Origin: Prosapia bicincta
Lineage: Eukaryota; Arthropoda; Insecta; Hemiptera; Cercopidae
Reading direction: 5' to 3'
DNA length: 64,000 bases
Assembly: GCA_036971475.1 (NCBI GenBank)
Contig: JBAIZL010000006.1
Coordinates: 13,352,705 to 13,416,704, forward strand
The position numbers and the translations under genes are program-made. The notes under the pieces are model-generated. The model saw only the letters and a list, made by a program, of their open reading frames with translations. It ran no database searches and was not told the origin of the DNA. Position 1 is the first letter of the stretch; the number at the start of each line of letters is the position of its first letter. Positions 10,908 to 22,487 of this stretch are shown here, piece by piece.

Positions 10908-11314
10908 ATTGTCTATTGTAAAAACTCAAGATATGAAAATAATGTAACTGTGAAATATTAGATGTAAACACATTACTCCAAACAACACGAACAGCAAAAA
11001 ATTACAGCTTATTTACATAAATTTACACATGACTATACTATTTCAACATCTGGCACACAAAGTATTTACTTTTAAAATGGTTCTTAGGGGGATCTATGAA
11101 AAAGATATACTGTATATATATTTTTGCACAAGGTTTCACATTGAGGTGATCATTTTAAGTGTATGGACTGGTTGTTTGTAGTGTTATTTACGTCCATGGC
11201 TAAATTAACTAATTTGTATGTAAAGTAAAGCAAGGTAGTATAAACTAAAGTATTTAAAATTGTAAAACTAACAAATTACAAATGAGGTGAATAAAATAAT
11301 ATAAGCTATTAGCG

Positions 11315-11560
11315 TTACATCAGGCATTTCATCCGGTCATGTAAGTATTTTAAGAATGGTTTAGTCATGGGTCGTTTACAACCACACTTGTGCGAGTTTA
11401 TACGAGTCAGAGCTTTCTCTTCTTCTCTCGCAACCCCTTCCCCCACATCCACTGTAACCCCCACAATGTACCTGCGGCTGGCATATTGTCCGGCCCCTGC
11501 TTTTTGACAGGGGTCATAAACCGCCGCTGGCAGACTGTCCGTTTCCCTAGGAAAAGGCAA
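11315..11560 (-). CDS. Conserved GC-richer open frame, unknown
   Basis: An 81-residue open frame with FPRETDSLPAAVYDPCQ near the start and NSHKCGCKRPMTKPFLKY near the end. The right copy keeps the frame for most of its length (62405-62635) with a handful of substitutions, then diverges at a small insertion. The surrounding 300 bp (to about 11650) are clearly richer in G and C than the neighbourhood. I recognise no domain. It may be a real exon, or the body of a short interspersed repeat; no TATA, splice or polyA signal decides the matter. Confidence 0.25.
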   Translation of the reverse strand: MPFPRETDSLPAAVYDPCQKAGAGQYASRRYIVGVTVDVGEGVAREEEKALTRINSHKCGCKRPMTKPFLKYLHDRMKCLM

Positions 11561-11649
11561 TGAGTTCGAGAGTTAGACGGAAGATGAAGTCACGGCTGGT
11601 TTCGAAACCATTAGGAACTAGAATGTCTGTAACCTCTCTGGGTCTCGGA

Positions 11650-13185
11650 GATGAAGTTTTATAAAACTAGAGAAAATAATACTGGCTATACATTAACTTG
11701 AGATCTTTATATTCTGTTATTAAATTATAGAGCATGTGTCTACAGATACAACTATAGTTCACAATGGGTTTTTTTCTAAATTGAAAAGATAAAGGTGTTT
11801 CAAAAAGTCACAGTTATTGAAGAGAGTATTACGCTGCAGTAGAAAATAGAATAAGCAAGGACTGTGAGTATATTTAGAGAATTGAAGAACTACAGATATC
11901 ATCAAACTGATTCTAATCACAGATTATCAATTATTAGCTAGAAGCTAGGAAATATATGCAGTTGTTTTGGCCAATGTGGTTTATATGAATAAAACACCAT
12001 TTTCATTTCCAAATATCAGAGTATTTCACAACCAAAATAAATTATTAAATGCTTGGTTTTGTATTCTTCCTGCAACGAAATGAAAACCATCAAGTTCTGC
12101 CAGGTCTCTGAATATAAATTGCTTGTATCACTTTACAGTTTTTGTCAAGAACTGTTTTTTAAAAGAGAATATCAGAGAACAGTTTAGTATATTCATTGTC
12201 ATTTAGTGAAAGAAACACATCTCTAATCCTTGATAAATATCTCCAACGTCTTCTAATAAAATTGTTACTGATGTTTCATAAATGGATTAAATTCTTGAGA
12301 ATTAGAAGAGGAATAGGAATAGGTGAAAGAATAAATAAAATCTTTTTTTATGAAATAATGTATTCCTAAGTATTACATATCTGTATATACATGGTATAGA
12401 GTTTCAGACAATTTTTAGCAGCTAAAACCGCAAAAAATTATTATTTACTTCATAAATTCTGAGCCCTCTAAATATAACTCCAATAACAACCAATTTATTA
12501 GGAAAGTGAATTTGATTAGCAAAACCATACAATGAAGTAAAGTTTAGTCAATTATCATTTAAAGTAAACCTTTCATCTCATTTGATAATGGATGCTTCAT
12601 ATTCACCATGATTTAAAATTTTAGTATTTTACCCAAAAGTAGAAAAAATAATTAACAAGGTAGTAATGGTAAAGAGTTGGAATAATCATGTAAATATAAA
12701 TTCTGTATTCCAACAGGCACAAAATTGAATAGACAGAACTATTTTCTCAATATACAAGTACAGATTACTAGTTCAGATTAGAACAGAAATACTTCCTAAA
12801 ATACCTTCAGAACGTCCGGTTACGTTACGATTCGTTTTAGAAACATATTTTTATTATAATTAAAGGGAACATTCAAGACTCAAACCTTTTGATGTTACAA
12901 TAATTAGATTTATGTTTCTATGGAGTAGTGTAGAAACTCCTCAGAAGTTTCCTAATAAAACATAGCTAATATTAAATTCGAGTTTTTTGCTATGCGGTTT
13001 TCAAAAGTTAATTTTGTTGTTGTTGTTGTAAGGGTTGGAAAAGGTGTATGGACTCAATTCTGGTGTATGGGACTCCTGGCGAATAACCAATATACCATTA
13101 CTTCTTTCTGGCCTTTTAAAGAACAAACCAGGGTATCAATGTGGTAGTATTCATCCTGGTCATTAAGCACTTTATTAACTCCAGT
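11650..13185. other. AT-rich spacer, no gene seen
   Basis: No gene recognised. The part up to 12923 is repeated at about 62720-64000 with very high identity; I find no difference over the last 380 bp. From 12924 on the window offers no partner. Confidence 0.65.
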
Positions 13186-13189
13186 TGTT

Positions 13190-13402
13190 TCAATTTCTAA
13201 AACTGATCTTGTTTGGTCTAGTCAGAATGCTTGACACCGACAATTCCTGTTTCATTTTAGTGTGAAGTATGATTTTAATGTATTCCGCTATCACTCTCCA
13301 GTTGGATGCACTATACAGCATCGTCCCCACAATGTTGTCTGGAACTATTGGTCCTACGTCCCATCCCAGCGTTGATCGCCACTTGCCACCTTCTACACGC
13401 AA
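13190..13402 (-). CDS. Unrecognised open frame, possibly transposon-derived
   Basis: A 70-residue open frame in a stretch less AT-rich than its surroundings. It contains GGKWRSTLGWDVGPIVPDN and SNWRVIAEYIKIILHTK. The tryptophan and charged pattern looks like real protein sequence and not random AT-rich translation. I cannot assign a family. A fragment of a transposase or of a dispersed repeat is possible. Start and end are uncertain. Confidence 0.3.
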   Translation of the reverse strand: MRVEGGKWRSTLGWDVGPIVPDNIVGTMLYSASNWRVIAEYIKIILHTKMKQELSVSSILTRPNKISFRN

Positions 13403-13596
13403 AGAAGGGGATGTATTCAGACGGGTGATCCGTAGCTAAAATAAGAGCATCTAGGGTTGACTACTTTGCTAATTTTAAATAAATAGAACTAGAAATCTCC
13501 GTGGCCTGTAAAGAACTGTTTCATGAAAACGTTCCCCTCCCTGTGCAATTAAATCTTTTTAATTCTAAGTTGACTTAGTATTTAACTACTATCTAT

Positions 13597-14519
13597 TTAT
13601 ATAAAAATTAATGTATGTATGCATTTATGTATGAATGTATGTATGTATGTATGTATATATGCATGTATGTATGCCCTCTGCGTTACTAAGTTACGGATCC
13701 GATTGTCGAGAAACTTTAGAAAATCGTTGAGTACATTTCTGGGAAGGGTTCTAGTAACATATTTTTTTTCAACATGTAATTTTTAAGTGCCACATTAGCA
13801 AAACTGTGACTTTCTATCTTATTTTAAGACATGTCATTAAATTCATTCAAAATTTAGGTTGCTAGGCAACACTCAACAATATAAAATTATTTTCCATAAC
13901 TTTTCAAACCATTTACAATCAAAATTTTATATCTGAATGCACTGCAGTAAAGACATTCAATCTAAAAATATTATTATCACAGTTTTCTCGACCGATTAAT
14001 ATAGGTTCAGATACTAATATGTTAATATAAATACTAAATTAAGGTTAGCTAATGTTAATGCCATAACTTTTAGCCGATACGAAGGTTGCCAATTGACCTA
14101 GTTATCTATATAAAACACTATTTTGTATTTTAAATGTATAAATACAATGACCGTAATTTTATGTTACTTAAAAAATGGAATCAATAATTGATCCATTCTA
14201 ATTCAAATAAAAGGCGTTACAATACAAATACATTACAAACACATTACACCAATGAAAAAGGAATTATTTTCTTTGTTATATACTACAAATACTTTAATTT
14301 ATTACAAATAATTTATTATGACGGAAAATATGAGATATTTTTAGATATAGTTTCTATTTAATCAATTATTTAAAACAATTAAGAAAATCCTTGCAATTAT
14401 TAAAGTGTAAACAAGGTAAATTATTTTAAAATTTTCTGTAACATGTGTATTTCAATGTATGTTATATGACGCCCCTCGGGGCAAACTATTTGAACTAATT
14501 TCTTTGGGCATAGCACTAG
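13597..14519 (+). mobile_element. Putative non-autonomous Helitron-like element
   Basis: The left end reads TCTATTTATATAAAA and is followed by a run of ATGT tetramers, the usual beginning of arthropod Helitrons. The right side has the GC hairpin GCCCCTCGGGGC (about 14472-14483) and ends GCACTAG, fitting the CTAG end. The left flank base is A, as expected; the right flank base is A and not the usual T. The hairpin lies farther from the end (about 36 bp) than usual. No Rep/helicase coding is seen. The boundaries are therefore tentative. Confidence 0.5.
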
Positions 14520-14868
14520 ATTTTTCTTCTCTTTATTAGATATATTATTATTAGTCGGAAACCGTAACAAGATAAAAGTGTAGCTTAGACATAAGCCCAC
14601 AAAATCAAATTGTTTACATTGTGTAACAGATTCACAACATTGCTTTAGGAAACAGGGATAGAACAGGGATCAATATATAACTTTATATTAGGTACTAAGA
14701 CGAAATATTACTACCTGGAAGCAATAATATACTAATGGTGTAGTATACGCATTACAAATAATATATTCTTTTTAAATTAAAAAGGTTAATCGAAACTCAT
14801 AAAATATAAACAAATGGATGAGCAAATTAATTAACATACAAGAGGCGAAAGATATTAACATACATATG

Positions 14869-14869
<1 letters not shown>

Positions 14870-14917
<48 letters not shown>

Positions 14918-14950
14918 ATATATTTACACGAAAATTATACATATACGTCT

Positions 14951-15003
<53 letters not shown>
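14870..15003. repeat. TA microsatellites
   Basis: Two TA tracts (about 14870-14915 and 14948-15003) separated by about 32 bp. The second abuts a palindromic element. Confidence 0.95.
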
Positions 15004-15006
<3 letters not shown>

Positions 15007-15205
15007 ATATTTTGCGTTGGCCATTATTTTTCCGTTGCACTGACTTTATGAAGTTGATATATTACTATTATAAATAATTTTATCCACCACTAAGTGCAAT
15101 AATTTTACCTTGTTGTGATGAGGCATCTTTCGGTCACTTGACCATTGTCGAATCACTCCCACTTAGTGGTGGATAAAAGTAATTACAATTGTAACATATC
15201 AACTT
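15004..15205. mobile_element. Palindromic element, family D
   Basis: Starts directly after a TA tract and ends close to another. The stretch at 15052-15096 (containing TATCCACCACTAAGTG) is inverted at 15160-15205 (CACTTAGTGGTGGATA). The 5' part (GTTGCACTGACTTTATGAAG) and the centre match the larger structure at 44672-45030. The centre holds a minus-strand hammerhead-like core. No coding. Confidence 0.7.
15120..15149 (-). ncRNA. Hammerhead-like motif (family D)
   Basis: Minus strand: CGACAA, T, hairpin GGTCA-AG-TGACC, then GAAA (15131-15128), then GATGCCTC. The hairpin and GAAA are perfect, while the first core box has lost part of CTGANGA. Helix III is GATGCC here against the palindrome GGCGCC in the copy at 44.8 kb. 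Confidence 0.45.
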
Positions 15206-15251
15206 TATATATATATATATATCGCAATATGTATTCTTGTGTATTAATAAA

Positions 15252-15422
15252 GAACATAAGTCAAAATACAAATACAAGAATTATAATTGAATTTACAATT
15301 CAAAGCTTTTCGTTGGGTAATAGTACCTGCATCATCAGATGATGTTGGTACTATTAGCCAACGAAAAGCTTTGAATTGTAAATTCAATTATAATTCTATT
15401 ATTTGTATTTTGACTTATGTGC
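15252..15422. mobile_element. Palindrome of two inverted PLE ends, family A
   Basis: Two arms of about 84 bp meet at CATCATCAGATGATG near 15337. Each arm runs from the hammerhead core through GAAA and AAGCTTTGAATTG to AATACAAATACAAG-type sequence and then to a TA tract. The left arm is the minus-strand orientation, the right arm the plus. The arm sequence is the 3' end of PLE3. Nothing remains of the coding part: it is a PLE reduced to its inverted ends. Confidence 0.82.
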
Positions 15423-15475
15423 TATATATATATATATAAATATCGCAATATGTATTCTCCTGTATTAATAAAAAA

Positions 15476-15545
15476 CTAAGTCAAAATACAAACACAAAAA
15501 TTATAATAATTCTTTATAATTCTTGTATTTGTATTTTGACTTAGT
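15476..15545. mobile_element. Shorter family A palindrome
   Basis: CTAAGTCAAAATACAAACAC and its inverted partner flank a 10-15 bp centre; arms are about 30 bp. Only the outermost part of the family A end survives and the hammerhead core is gone. It lies between TA tracts at 15424-15441 and 15551-15612. Confidence 0.75.
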
Positions 15546-15546
15546 T

Positions 15547-15550
<4 letters not shown>

Positions 15551-15612
<62 letters not shown>
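15551..15612. repeat. TA microsatellite
   Basis: About 62 bp of uninterrupted TA beside the palindromes. Confidence 0.96.
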
Positions 15613-15615
<3 letters not shown>

Positions 15616-15849
15616 TTCTCTAGAATCCAACCGCATTTTCTCCCGCACAACTCATTTTTCACAGTCAAAACACCTCTGCAATTTGTTTTTAAAAACCTAA
15701 TAACTATTTTTGGTGTGCGTTAATATCTATGCAACAAACTGAATTCAGATACATGTCCATCACGAAAACTTCTACAAAATTCATGTATAATCTCAATTTT
15801 GAAAAAATAGGAGAAGGTGCACTTTGAATCTGTAGGGATCAATAAGTAT

Positions 15850-15852
<3 letters not shown>

Positions 15853-15904
<52 letters not shown>
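15853..15904. repeat. TA microsatellite
   Basis: About 52 bp of uninterrupted TA in otherwise unremarkable sequence. Confidence 0.96.
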
Positions 15905-15909
<5 letters not shown>

Positions 15910-18399
15910 CACTTTAGATATTTAGTTATATCTCGTACTGCTAAAGAAATAATTACGGACTTTAAGAGCTCCTATAAATTTGGTCGTTTGAGTAATAGTT
16001 ACACCTCCTACCCTGATAGAATATAATAATGAATATTTTCATAGAATAACAACTATTTAACCAACCTAACGATATCAATTGATCCATTTTACGAAATCAT
16101 AATACCAAAAATGTCTCTCTTTTGAGAGAAGCAATAATGACTAAAAATTTTAAACAATTTACACATGACTTCTGCTAAGTTAAGTAAGGTTCATTCCATG
16201 ATGATAGCTTGTAGATACGAGATAGTAGTAACCTAATGATGCTTGATAGTTTCACAGAAATCGAATTATTATGAGAAACAATATTAATCTTCATGCCCAA
16301 GATTTTTTTTTTATAGGAATGTACAGAAATCGGGTTACTAGAGAACAAATCTACGATGGTAAGAATACTGGGTAAACGTTAACAATACTTGTTTGGCAAT
16401 TTTTTGACACTGTTAGGCCATGTAACATTTACAACATGGCGATTGTTTTCAGTAGCTAGTTATTTAAAATTGATTGTATTTGTATTAAATATTAATGGGT
16501 CAATAAAACATCCCAATCATTTTTTTCGTTTAAGATTTTATTATCAAATTTGTCTTTCGATTCTCGATTCTCAATACAATTTTCGATTCTTTTACGTTAT
16601 GTAGAACTACATGATATTCACTAAAATAGGTTTAGCTAACATCTTGTTAATATGTTTACGTTCCTAAGAGTGTCATTTTAATGTAATATACTAAACAAAA
16701 CGTCCATTCTTGATTTATGAATAGGGTTGACAAACATCTTGGATAAAAGTGATTATCTATTTAAAATTACAAATATGAACCACAGTTCTCCATTACCATA
16801 TATCTTCTGTAACAGCCATTTCAGGTTGTATAACTGGAGAAATTGGAACTAGGTTTCTTCGTGTTTTGTTTCGATATGTATGAGGTGTGGGCAGAGATAG
16901 GAAGAGAGGGGGGGGGGAGTTTGTCTTTCGAGCATTTCCTAGTGAGAATGTGACGTCAGAGCGGGACGAACGGTGATTAAAATGCCAGAAATGCTTCCGA
17001 TCATCTTCGTTGTTGCGTCATAAATGATAATAATATGTAAGTGATCTCTAATAGAAATTTGCTTTAATAGTTCAATTCATTTAAAGCAACTGGTACTTTA
17101 AGAAGAAAAAGTGGGTAAATAATTATATTTCCTATAAGATACACCACATACGTATTTTAACTGTTAAAAAACAAGAAACGGATTCGGCACTTTAATCAAT
17201 GGAACATCGAGCATCGATTTCATAAGAATCGATGACTACCATGATCGAGAATCGGAGAGGCCCATCCATAGTATTAACCATCGGATAATGATGTACACCA
17301 GTGATGTGCGACAACGTTCTGCTTTTAATATTATGTTCATTTTTACATATTTTATATTACTAAAATATTATTTTGCAATTTTTTGTAGACTAATTTCTGC
17401 AATTACAAAATTATGTTTTCGAAAATTCTAGGTATCAGGCCTTTGTTTATCCATAAGCAAAACATACAAAGTTGTTATATTGTTTAGAATTTTCATAAAA
17501 TATTTGTACATTTGGTATAGTTTATGCAACCATTAACTTAAATGAACAATTAATTAATACAAAGCTATTGAATCATAAGTAATGACCTAATTTGTATGAT
17601 TATAATTAGGATTGTGGGAGAATGACACTTTTTAATGATCCATACCATAATGACTAATTATGAAAATTATTATTCATCTACTGAATTCTGTTCACAACTT
17701 GTTTTATAAAGATATTCAAGAATAATCGTGTTCAAATAAAAATAATAAACCTTTTAGATTCCGTGATATAAAATATTATTTTCAAAACGTGTTCATTTTA
17801 TACGATTAAGAAACACAAATGCCGTTTGTTTATTATAATTGAACTCCATTGACATTATAGTGAGCATTGCTAACAAAGTAAAATTAAATAAACACTATGC
17901 AAACGTAAAACAAGGGAGAAATATTTGCTGATCCGAGTTTGAATATATCCCAAGTCAAGATGCATATTTAAACTGAAGTGTGTAATTTTGCGACAAGAAG
18001 ATTAACTATGTAAGGAGAATTGAAATCATAATTGATAGCAATTCCCAAGAAGAGCTGGCATAATTAAAATCAACTACATTGAAACAGTCTCAAACGGAAG
18101 ATTTTCAAGTTAATATCAAGCAAATCGTAAATAATAGTTTTGTTTGCTTTAACACAAATTATCCTACAAACTTTACTGAAATATCTAACAAAGGTGTTTA
18201 TTTAAAGCTCGGATATTATCGAGTGAAGGTAAAGACTCCTTTGTGTTTTTAATTGACTATGAAAGAGTATTTAATGTTCATTGATTTCGTAAACTCATTA
18301 TATTTATATTAAAAACTTATCGTCCTATTATACTCATATTAATTTCTGTTCTGTTCACATTAGGATTGTGAGTAATTGTTTGGCTCCGGTGTGTGTGGA
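15905..18399. other. Spacer, no gene seen
   Basis: No convincing gene. Minor landmarks: a run of nine G at about 16908-16917, an imperfect palindrome around CGATTTCATAAGAATCG near 17216, and scattered short open frames of the sort expected in AT-rich DNA. Confidence 0.6.
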
Positions 18400-18625
18400 T
18401 TGTCGTCAATGGGCTAGGCTACATTCTTCTATATATAGAAGCAGAGTTATCTGGGCTCTTCGCTCGCTCTTCAACTGTTGTTTGGTTCACCTCGTCAATA
18501 ATAGATCGGATTCTAGCAAAACGTCGGAGTTGCGATTTTATGCACTGCAGAATGAACGGATGTACTCCACAAAATAACTATTCATCATATATTTCCATTC
18601 GTGAAGGAATACGTATCAGCATATA
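18400..18625 (+). mobile_element. PLE end fragment, family F
   Basis: Contains GTTCACCTCGTCAAT, TTCTAGC, AAAACGTCGGA and TGAACGGATGTACTCC in the same order as the copies at 31760-31940 and 45165-45330, and ends at a short TA run like the others. The hammerhead core is decayed: the first box reads TAGATCGGA and GAAA reads AAAA, but ACGTC is kept. No coding. Confidence 0.65.
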
Positions 18626-18721
18626 TATATGTTTTCTTGTATAATATACAAAATGACTGAGGTTATTCAAATACAAGAAAGTAATAGGAATAATTTCAGT
18701 TGTTTTGATATAAAACCTACG

Positions 18722-18797
<76 letters not shown>

Positions 18798-18815
18798 TTA
18801 TTTATTTATTTATAT
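18722..18815. repeat. TA and TTTA microsatellite
   Basis: About 70 bp of TA followed by several TTTA units. Confidence 0.95.
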
Positions 18816-18839
18816 TCAAATTTAAAAGTAATAAAAGCT

Positions 18840-21655
18840 AAAGTATAAAATACCCCAATAAGACACATGATAGTAGTGAACTTTGAGATTTGTTATGTTT
18901 CGAAATTTGCTTACTTAACTGAAATTGTTTTTAGTTTTGTAAATAATTTACTTCATTTAATTTTTACTTAATTGAAGTTGTTTTCAAAATAGATTCATAG
19001 ACATCTATAAATGATAAATTTGGAGTAAACAAATGTTTGAAATTTATTACATTCATATATTACGTAAATGAGTTTCCTACGAATGTTTATAAGTTATCTA
19101 TGATGTTAAACTAGTTTAAATGTAAAATGTTTGTGGTTAATAAACTATAACAGAATTTGCTGCTATGGGATAAAAGTGTAGAAGCGATAGATAAATTATA
19201 ATTATTTTCGTGTGCAAGACACTTTTTGCAACATAAATCCATTGTAATTAGAATACTCTTAAAGGCGACAGTAAGATAAATTGCTCCTCACAAGTAAATT
19301 ATGTTTTTTAAAGTTTTTTTAATAATAATATTTATTATACCTTACATAAATTCAAATTAGCAATAATAATAAAAATAAAATAATAATTTTAATAAGATTA
19401 TTTGTTAGATTTTACCACAGCTGGAAATTGTTCTCTTTACAACATATATGATTAAAAATTTATTTTTTGGAATAAACATATTTTTGTTAAGGTACACATT
19501 TTGTAGTTGAATTTAAATTATTTAAATTGGCTGCATTAAAATTCAATATATTTATATTGCGATCAGAATAGACTAGACCAACTTTGAATGGAAATTATAA
19601 AGTGACAATTTATATACACCTGCTTCTATAAAGATAGGTTGGTATGAGAAATATCTAAGAAATGATGATAAATGCAATGAGACTCCGGATGCAGAATAAA
19701 ACATTAGCCCTAGCATCCATCAAGGCATAAAACATTCTATTGTGACAATTCTATTTATGGCAAAAGTAACATAAAGATATAATTATAATCATACCATAAT
19801 AAAATTATAAAAATTATACGAAAATTTATGTTAAATTTTCAATCGTTAGACAAAAATATCTTTGTTGTTACATTTCTTAAACTTTGTATAATTAAATTTT
19901 TTCTCTCAACGTAAAAGCTAAAAGTAGTCGTTTTGAAATAGATGCAATTTAATATTCCAGCATTAAAGGCCGTGTTTAATTACGACAAACGCCAATTTTA
20001 GACATTTTAGACATTTTAGCCAAAATTAGAAACACCATTGACATTTCATTGTTAAAAGTGGGAAAATCTATGAGAAATTAAAGATATGAAAAAAATCGTT
20101 AAACAGACCAAAACAAGGTTAGAGGGATTGAAGGAAAAAACAGACTATTTGTTTATAAATAGGACGAGAGAGGGAAAATAGCACGCCAGCCGTTGTAATA
20201 CGTGCAGAGTAAGGGATATCAAAAGCCGCTAGCTGGAGGGACGCTAACTAAGACTTAGGAAATCTGGAAGAATGTGAGATGTCAGGCTAGATTTTACACA
20301 TTGAATGTCAATAGAATGTGTGCTGGTAATGACTAGGGGTGACGCCAAAATGTAAAATTAGTGTATTCCAGGCATACGATTGAGGGGTACTCACCCTAAA
20401 ACTGAACATTTAACATTTGTTTTAAAGGGCTTTCTGATTTCAAAATTTTTAAATATACGCGTTGCGCATTGTTATATGAATGCTAAATTATAAAAATAGG
20501 TTTAAACGCAATTTGAACTGTAAGTAAGTAGGTAAAAAAGGCTTTTTAACGCCGAAATAAATATCGAGAACAGGTAAATACAGTTTAAAGGTAAAATATT
20601 AGCAAAGTAAAATTTATAAACCTATTAGAGAAAAATTAGGCGAGAAATACGAATTTTACAAAGAAATTTTAAAATATATATGCATATATGATCTGAATTA
20701 AACATAAACATCAAGACAAAGAAAACATCCAGGGCAACAAAACCAAAAAGAACCAGAGTAAGGAGGGGAAAGAGAGAGAGAGAAATTCTACACGAGGAAC
20801 AAACCACAATGAACAAAGACAGACCGGACCTAGATCCAAAATACCGGACCGAGGGCTGATCCAGGAGAAGATTCCCGTAAAAGGAAACTGGAAAAACAAG
20901 TTTATCACTGTTATCATGGTTGTCATCATTATGGTTATGATTAAATTTTAATTATTTAATTTTATTCGGGATTTTAAAATGTATAAATAAACTTTAGGAA
21001 CAAAAATTTTAAATTCATACTTTTCTTATTTGCAAAATACATTTTAAATTAATAAGAAGTAGTCTACAACTACTTAATAAAAACATTTTATTGACGGTTC
21101 ATATTTGAATTTTTCAAAAATGGTTTCTGATTAAGTATGAATATATATACAAATATAAAATATATTTTCTTGTTATATAATTTTAAACAACATAGGTTAT
21201 TCTAATACATGAATATTTATTGATTATAAATAATAAATATTCTTCTTTAAAATATATATATACATTTACACATATATAAAGTAAATTTCTCGACTTCCAA
21301 TGTTTGGTGTTTTTGACAATTTATCCGAAGAGATAAATAAATTAGGAATAATTTGAAACTTATATAAAATTCATACGATCTATTCCATATTATATTATTC
21401 ACTTTTAAACCTTTCTATTTACCTTATTTAGCGTAGAAACACCTATTGCGGTTTATCTGTGACACTTTATTGCCGTTGTCCCGTGAGGAACGATCTAATT
21501 AAATCTATACATGAACAGCCGAGGCTGTAGCGGGCTTAAATCACTAAATTTTATTTATACGAGAAGGTCGGTAAATTTGAAAACCCTACTTGTTCACTTG
21601 TTCATAACTATATGAAGCAACTGTGGCGTAATGTTTAATTTTAAATAAATAAAAC
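18840..21655. other. Spacer, no gene seen
   Basis: Mostly AT-rich with a slightly more balanced stretch at about 20150-20400 and purine-rich sequence at about 20740-20800. I recognise no coding region, RNA or transposon end. The overlapping hydrophobic minus-strand frames at 20625-20929 look like translations of the purine-rich stretch. Confidence 0.55.
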
Positions 21656-21688
21656 CTCTAAACCACAAATAAAATTGTATTTAAACCT

Positions 21689-21723
21689 TATGTACATTTC
21701 GATTGCCCAGCAATCATCTTCAG
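21689..21723 (-). ncRNA. Hammerhead-like ribozyme motif (family C)
   Basis: Minus strand: CTGAAGA (21723-21717), one unpaired T, a perfect 6-bp hairpin GATTGC-TGG-GCAATC, GAAA (21700-21697), then the palindrome ATGTACAT whose last T and the next A fit the cleavage triplet rule (U then not G). A palindromic helix III is what dimeric hammerheads of Penelope-like elements use. The unpaired T between the first box and stem II also occurs in families A and D. Best-formed motif in the window apart from 60027-60063. Confidence 0.7.
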
Positions 21724-21958
21724 AGGTATTTAAAAAATACAACTAACTTTAACAACATAATACAACAAATATATAGGCTTAAACCGGCAACTACTTCGCC
21801 ATGCCCCATATTTAAAAAACTAGTACGACCAATCACGTTGGAGTAAATTCCCCCTCTACAACTTGGTCCGGTCTTCCCCCTCTCGTGGTGAAGAGTTACC
21901 GTTACAACTATTTCAATTTTACTAAAAACAATAATATTCCTTATTAGCAAACTTATAA

Positions 21959-22487
21959 CTATCTCCTAATTAATGAATATAACTGAGATTTAGGGATAGG
22001 CCCTTTATCACAATTTAATAAATTATTTTCGTCATATTTGTGAATGTACAAACTTTCAAAACTATTCAAAAGACCTTTTGAATTAACATTTTTCAATAAT
22101 TTTAGATCATTTAATTCTAAAGTGTGTTTAGTGTTTTGAATATGTTCTGCAATACTAGATTTTTCAGGTCTTTGAAATTTTATATGGCTAATATGTTCAT
22201 TAAATCTGGTTAATATTTTCCTTTTCGTTTGGCTAATATAAATTTTACTACATGAATTACAATTTATTTTATAAATCCCAGATTTATCTATCATCTTAAT
22301 TTTATCTTTAGGGTTACCTAATAAATTTTTTAAGCTATTTAAGCTTTTGTAAGCTACTTTTAAATTTACCTGTTTAAAAACTTTATCTAGACCTTTTGTT
22401 AAATCCATATCAAATGGTAGGCTAATGAATTTATTTTTAACATTTTCTTTTTGTGTTATTAAGGTAGTAGAATCGTTTCTAAACTTT
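21959..22487 (-). pseudogene. PLE5 GIY-YIG endonuclease
   Basis: C-terminal nuclease domain. KSGIYKINCNSCSKIYIS shows an intact GIY and C-x2-C pair; the second box reads YIS where YIG is usual. It continues QTKRKILTRFNEHI with the conserved arginine, the histidine pair AEHIQNTKHT, and the glutamate in LLNSFESLYIHKYDENN. The frame can be followed upstream of the first ATG through NKFISLPFDMDLTKG to about 22487, where a 1-base shift in a run of A joins it to the RT. The YIS change could reduce activity or be a family trait. Confidence 0.88.
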
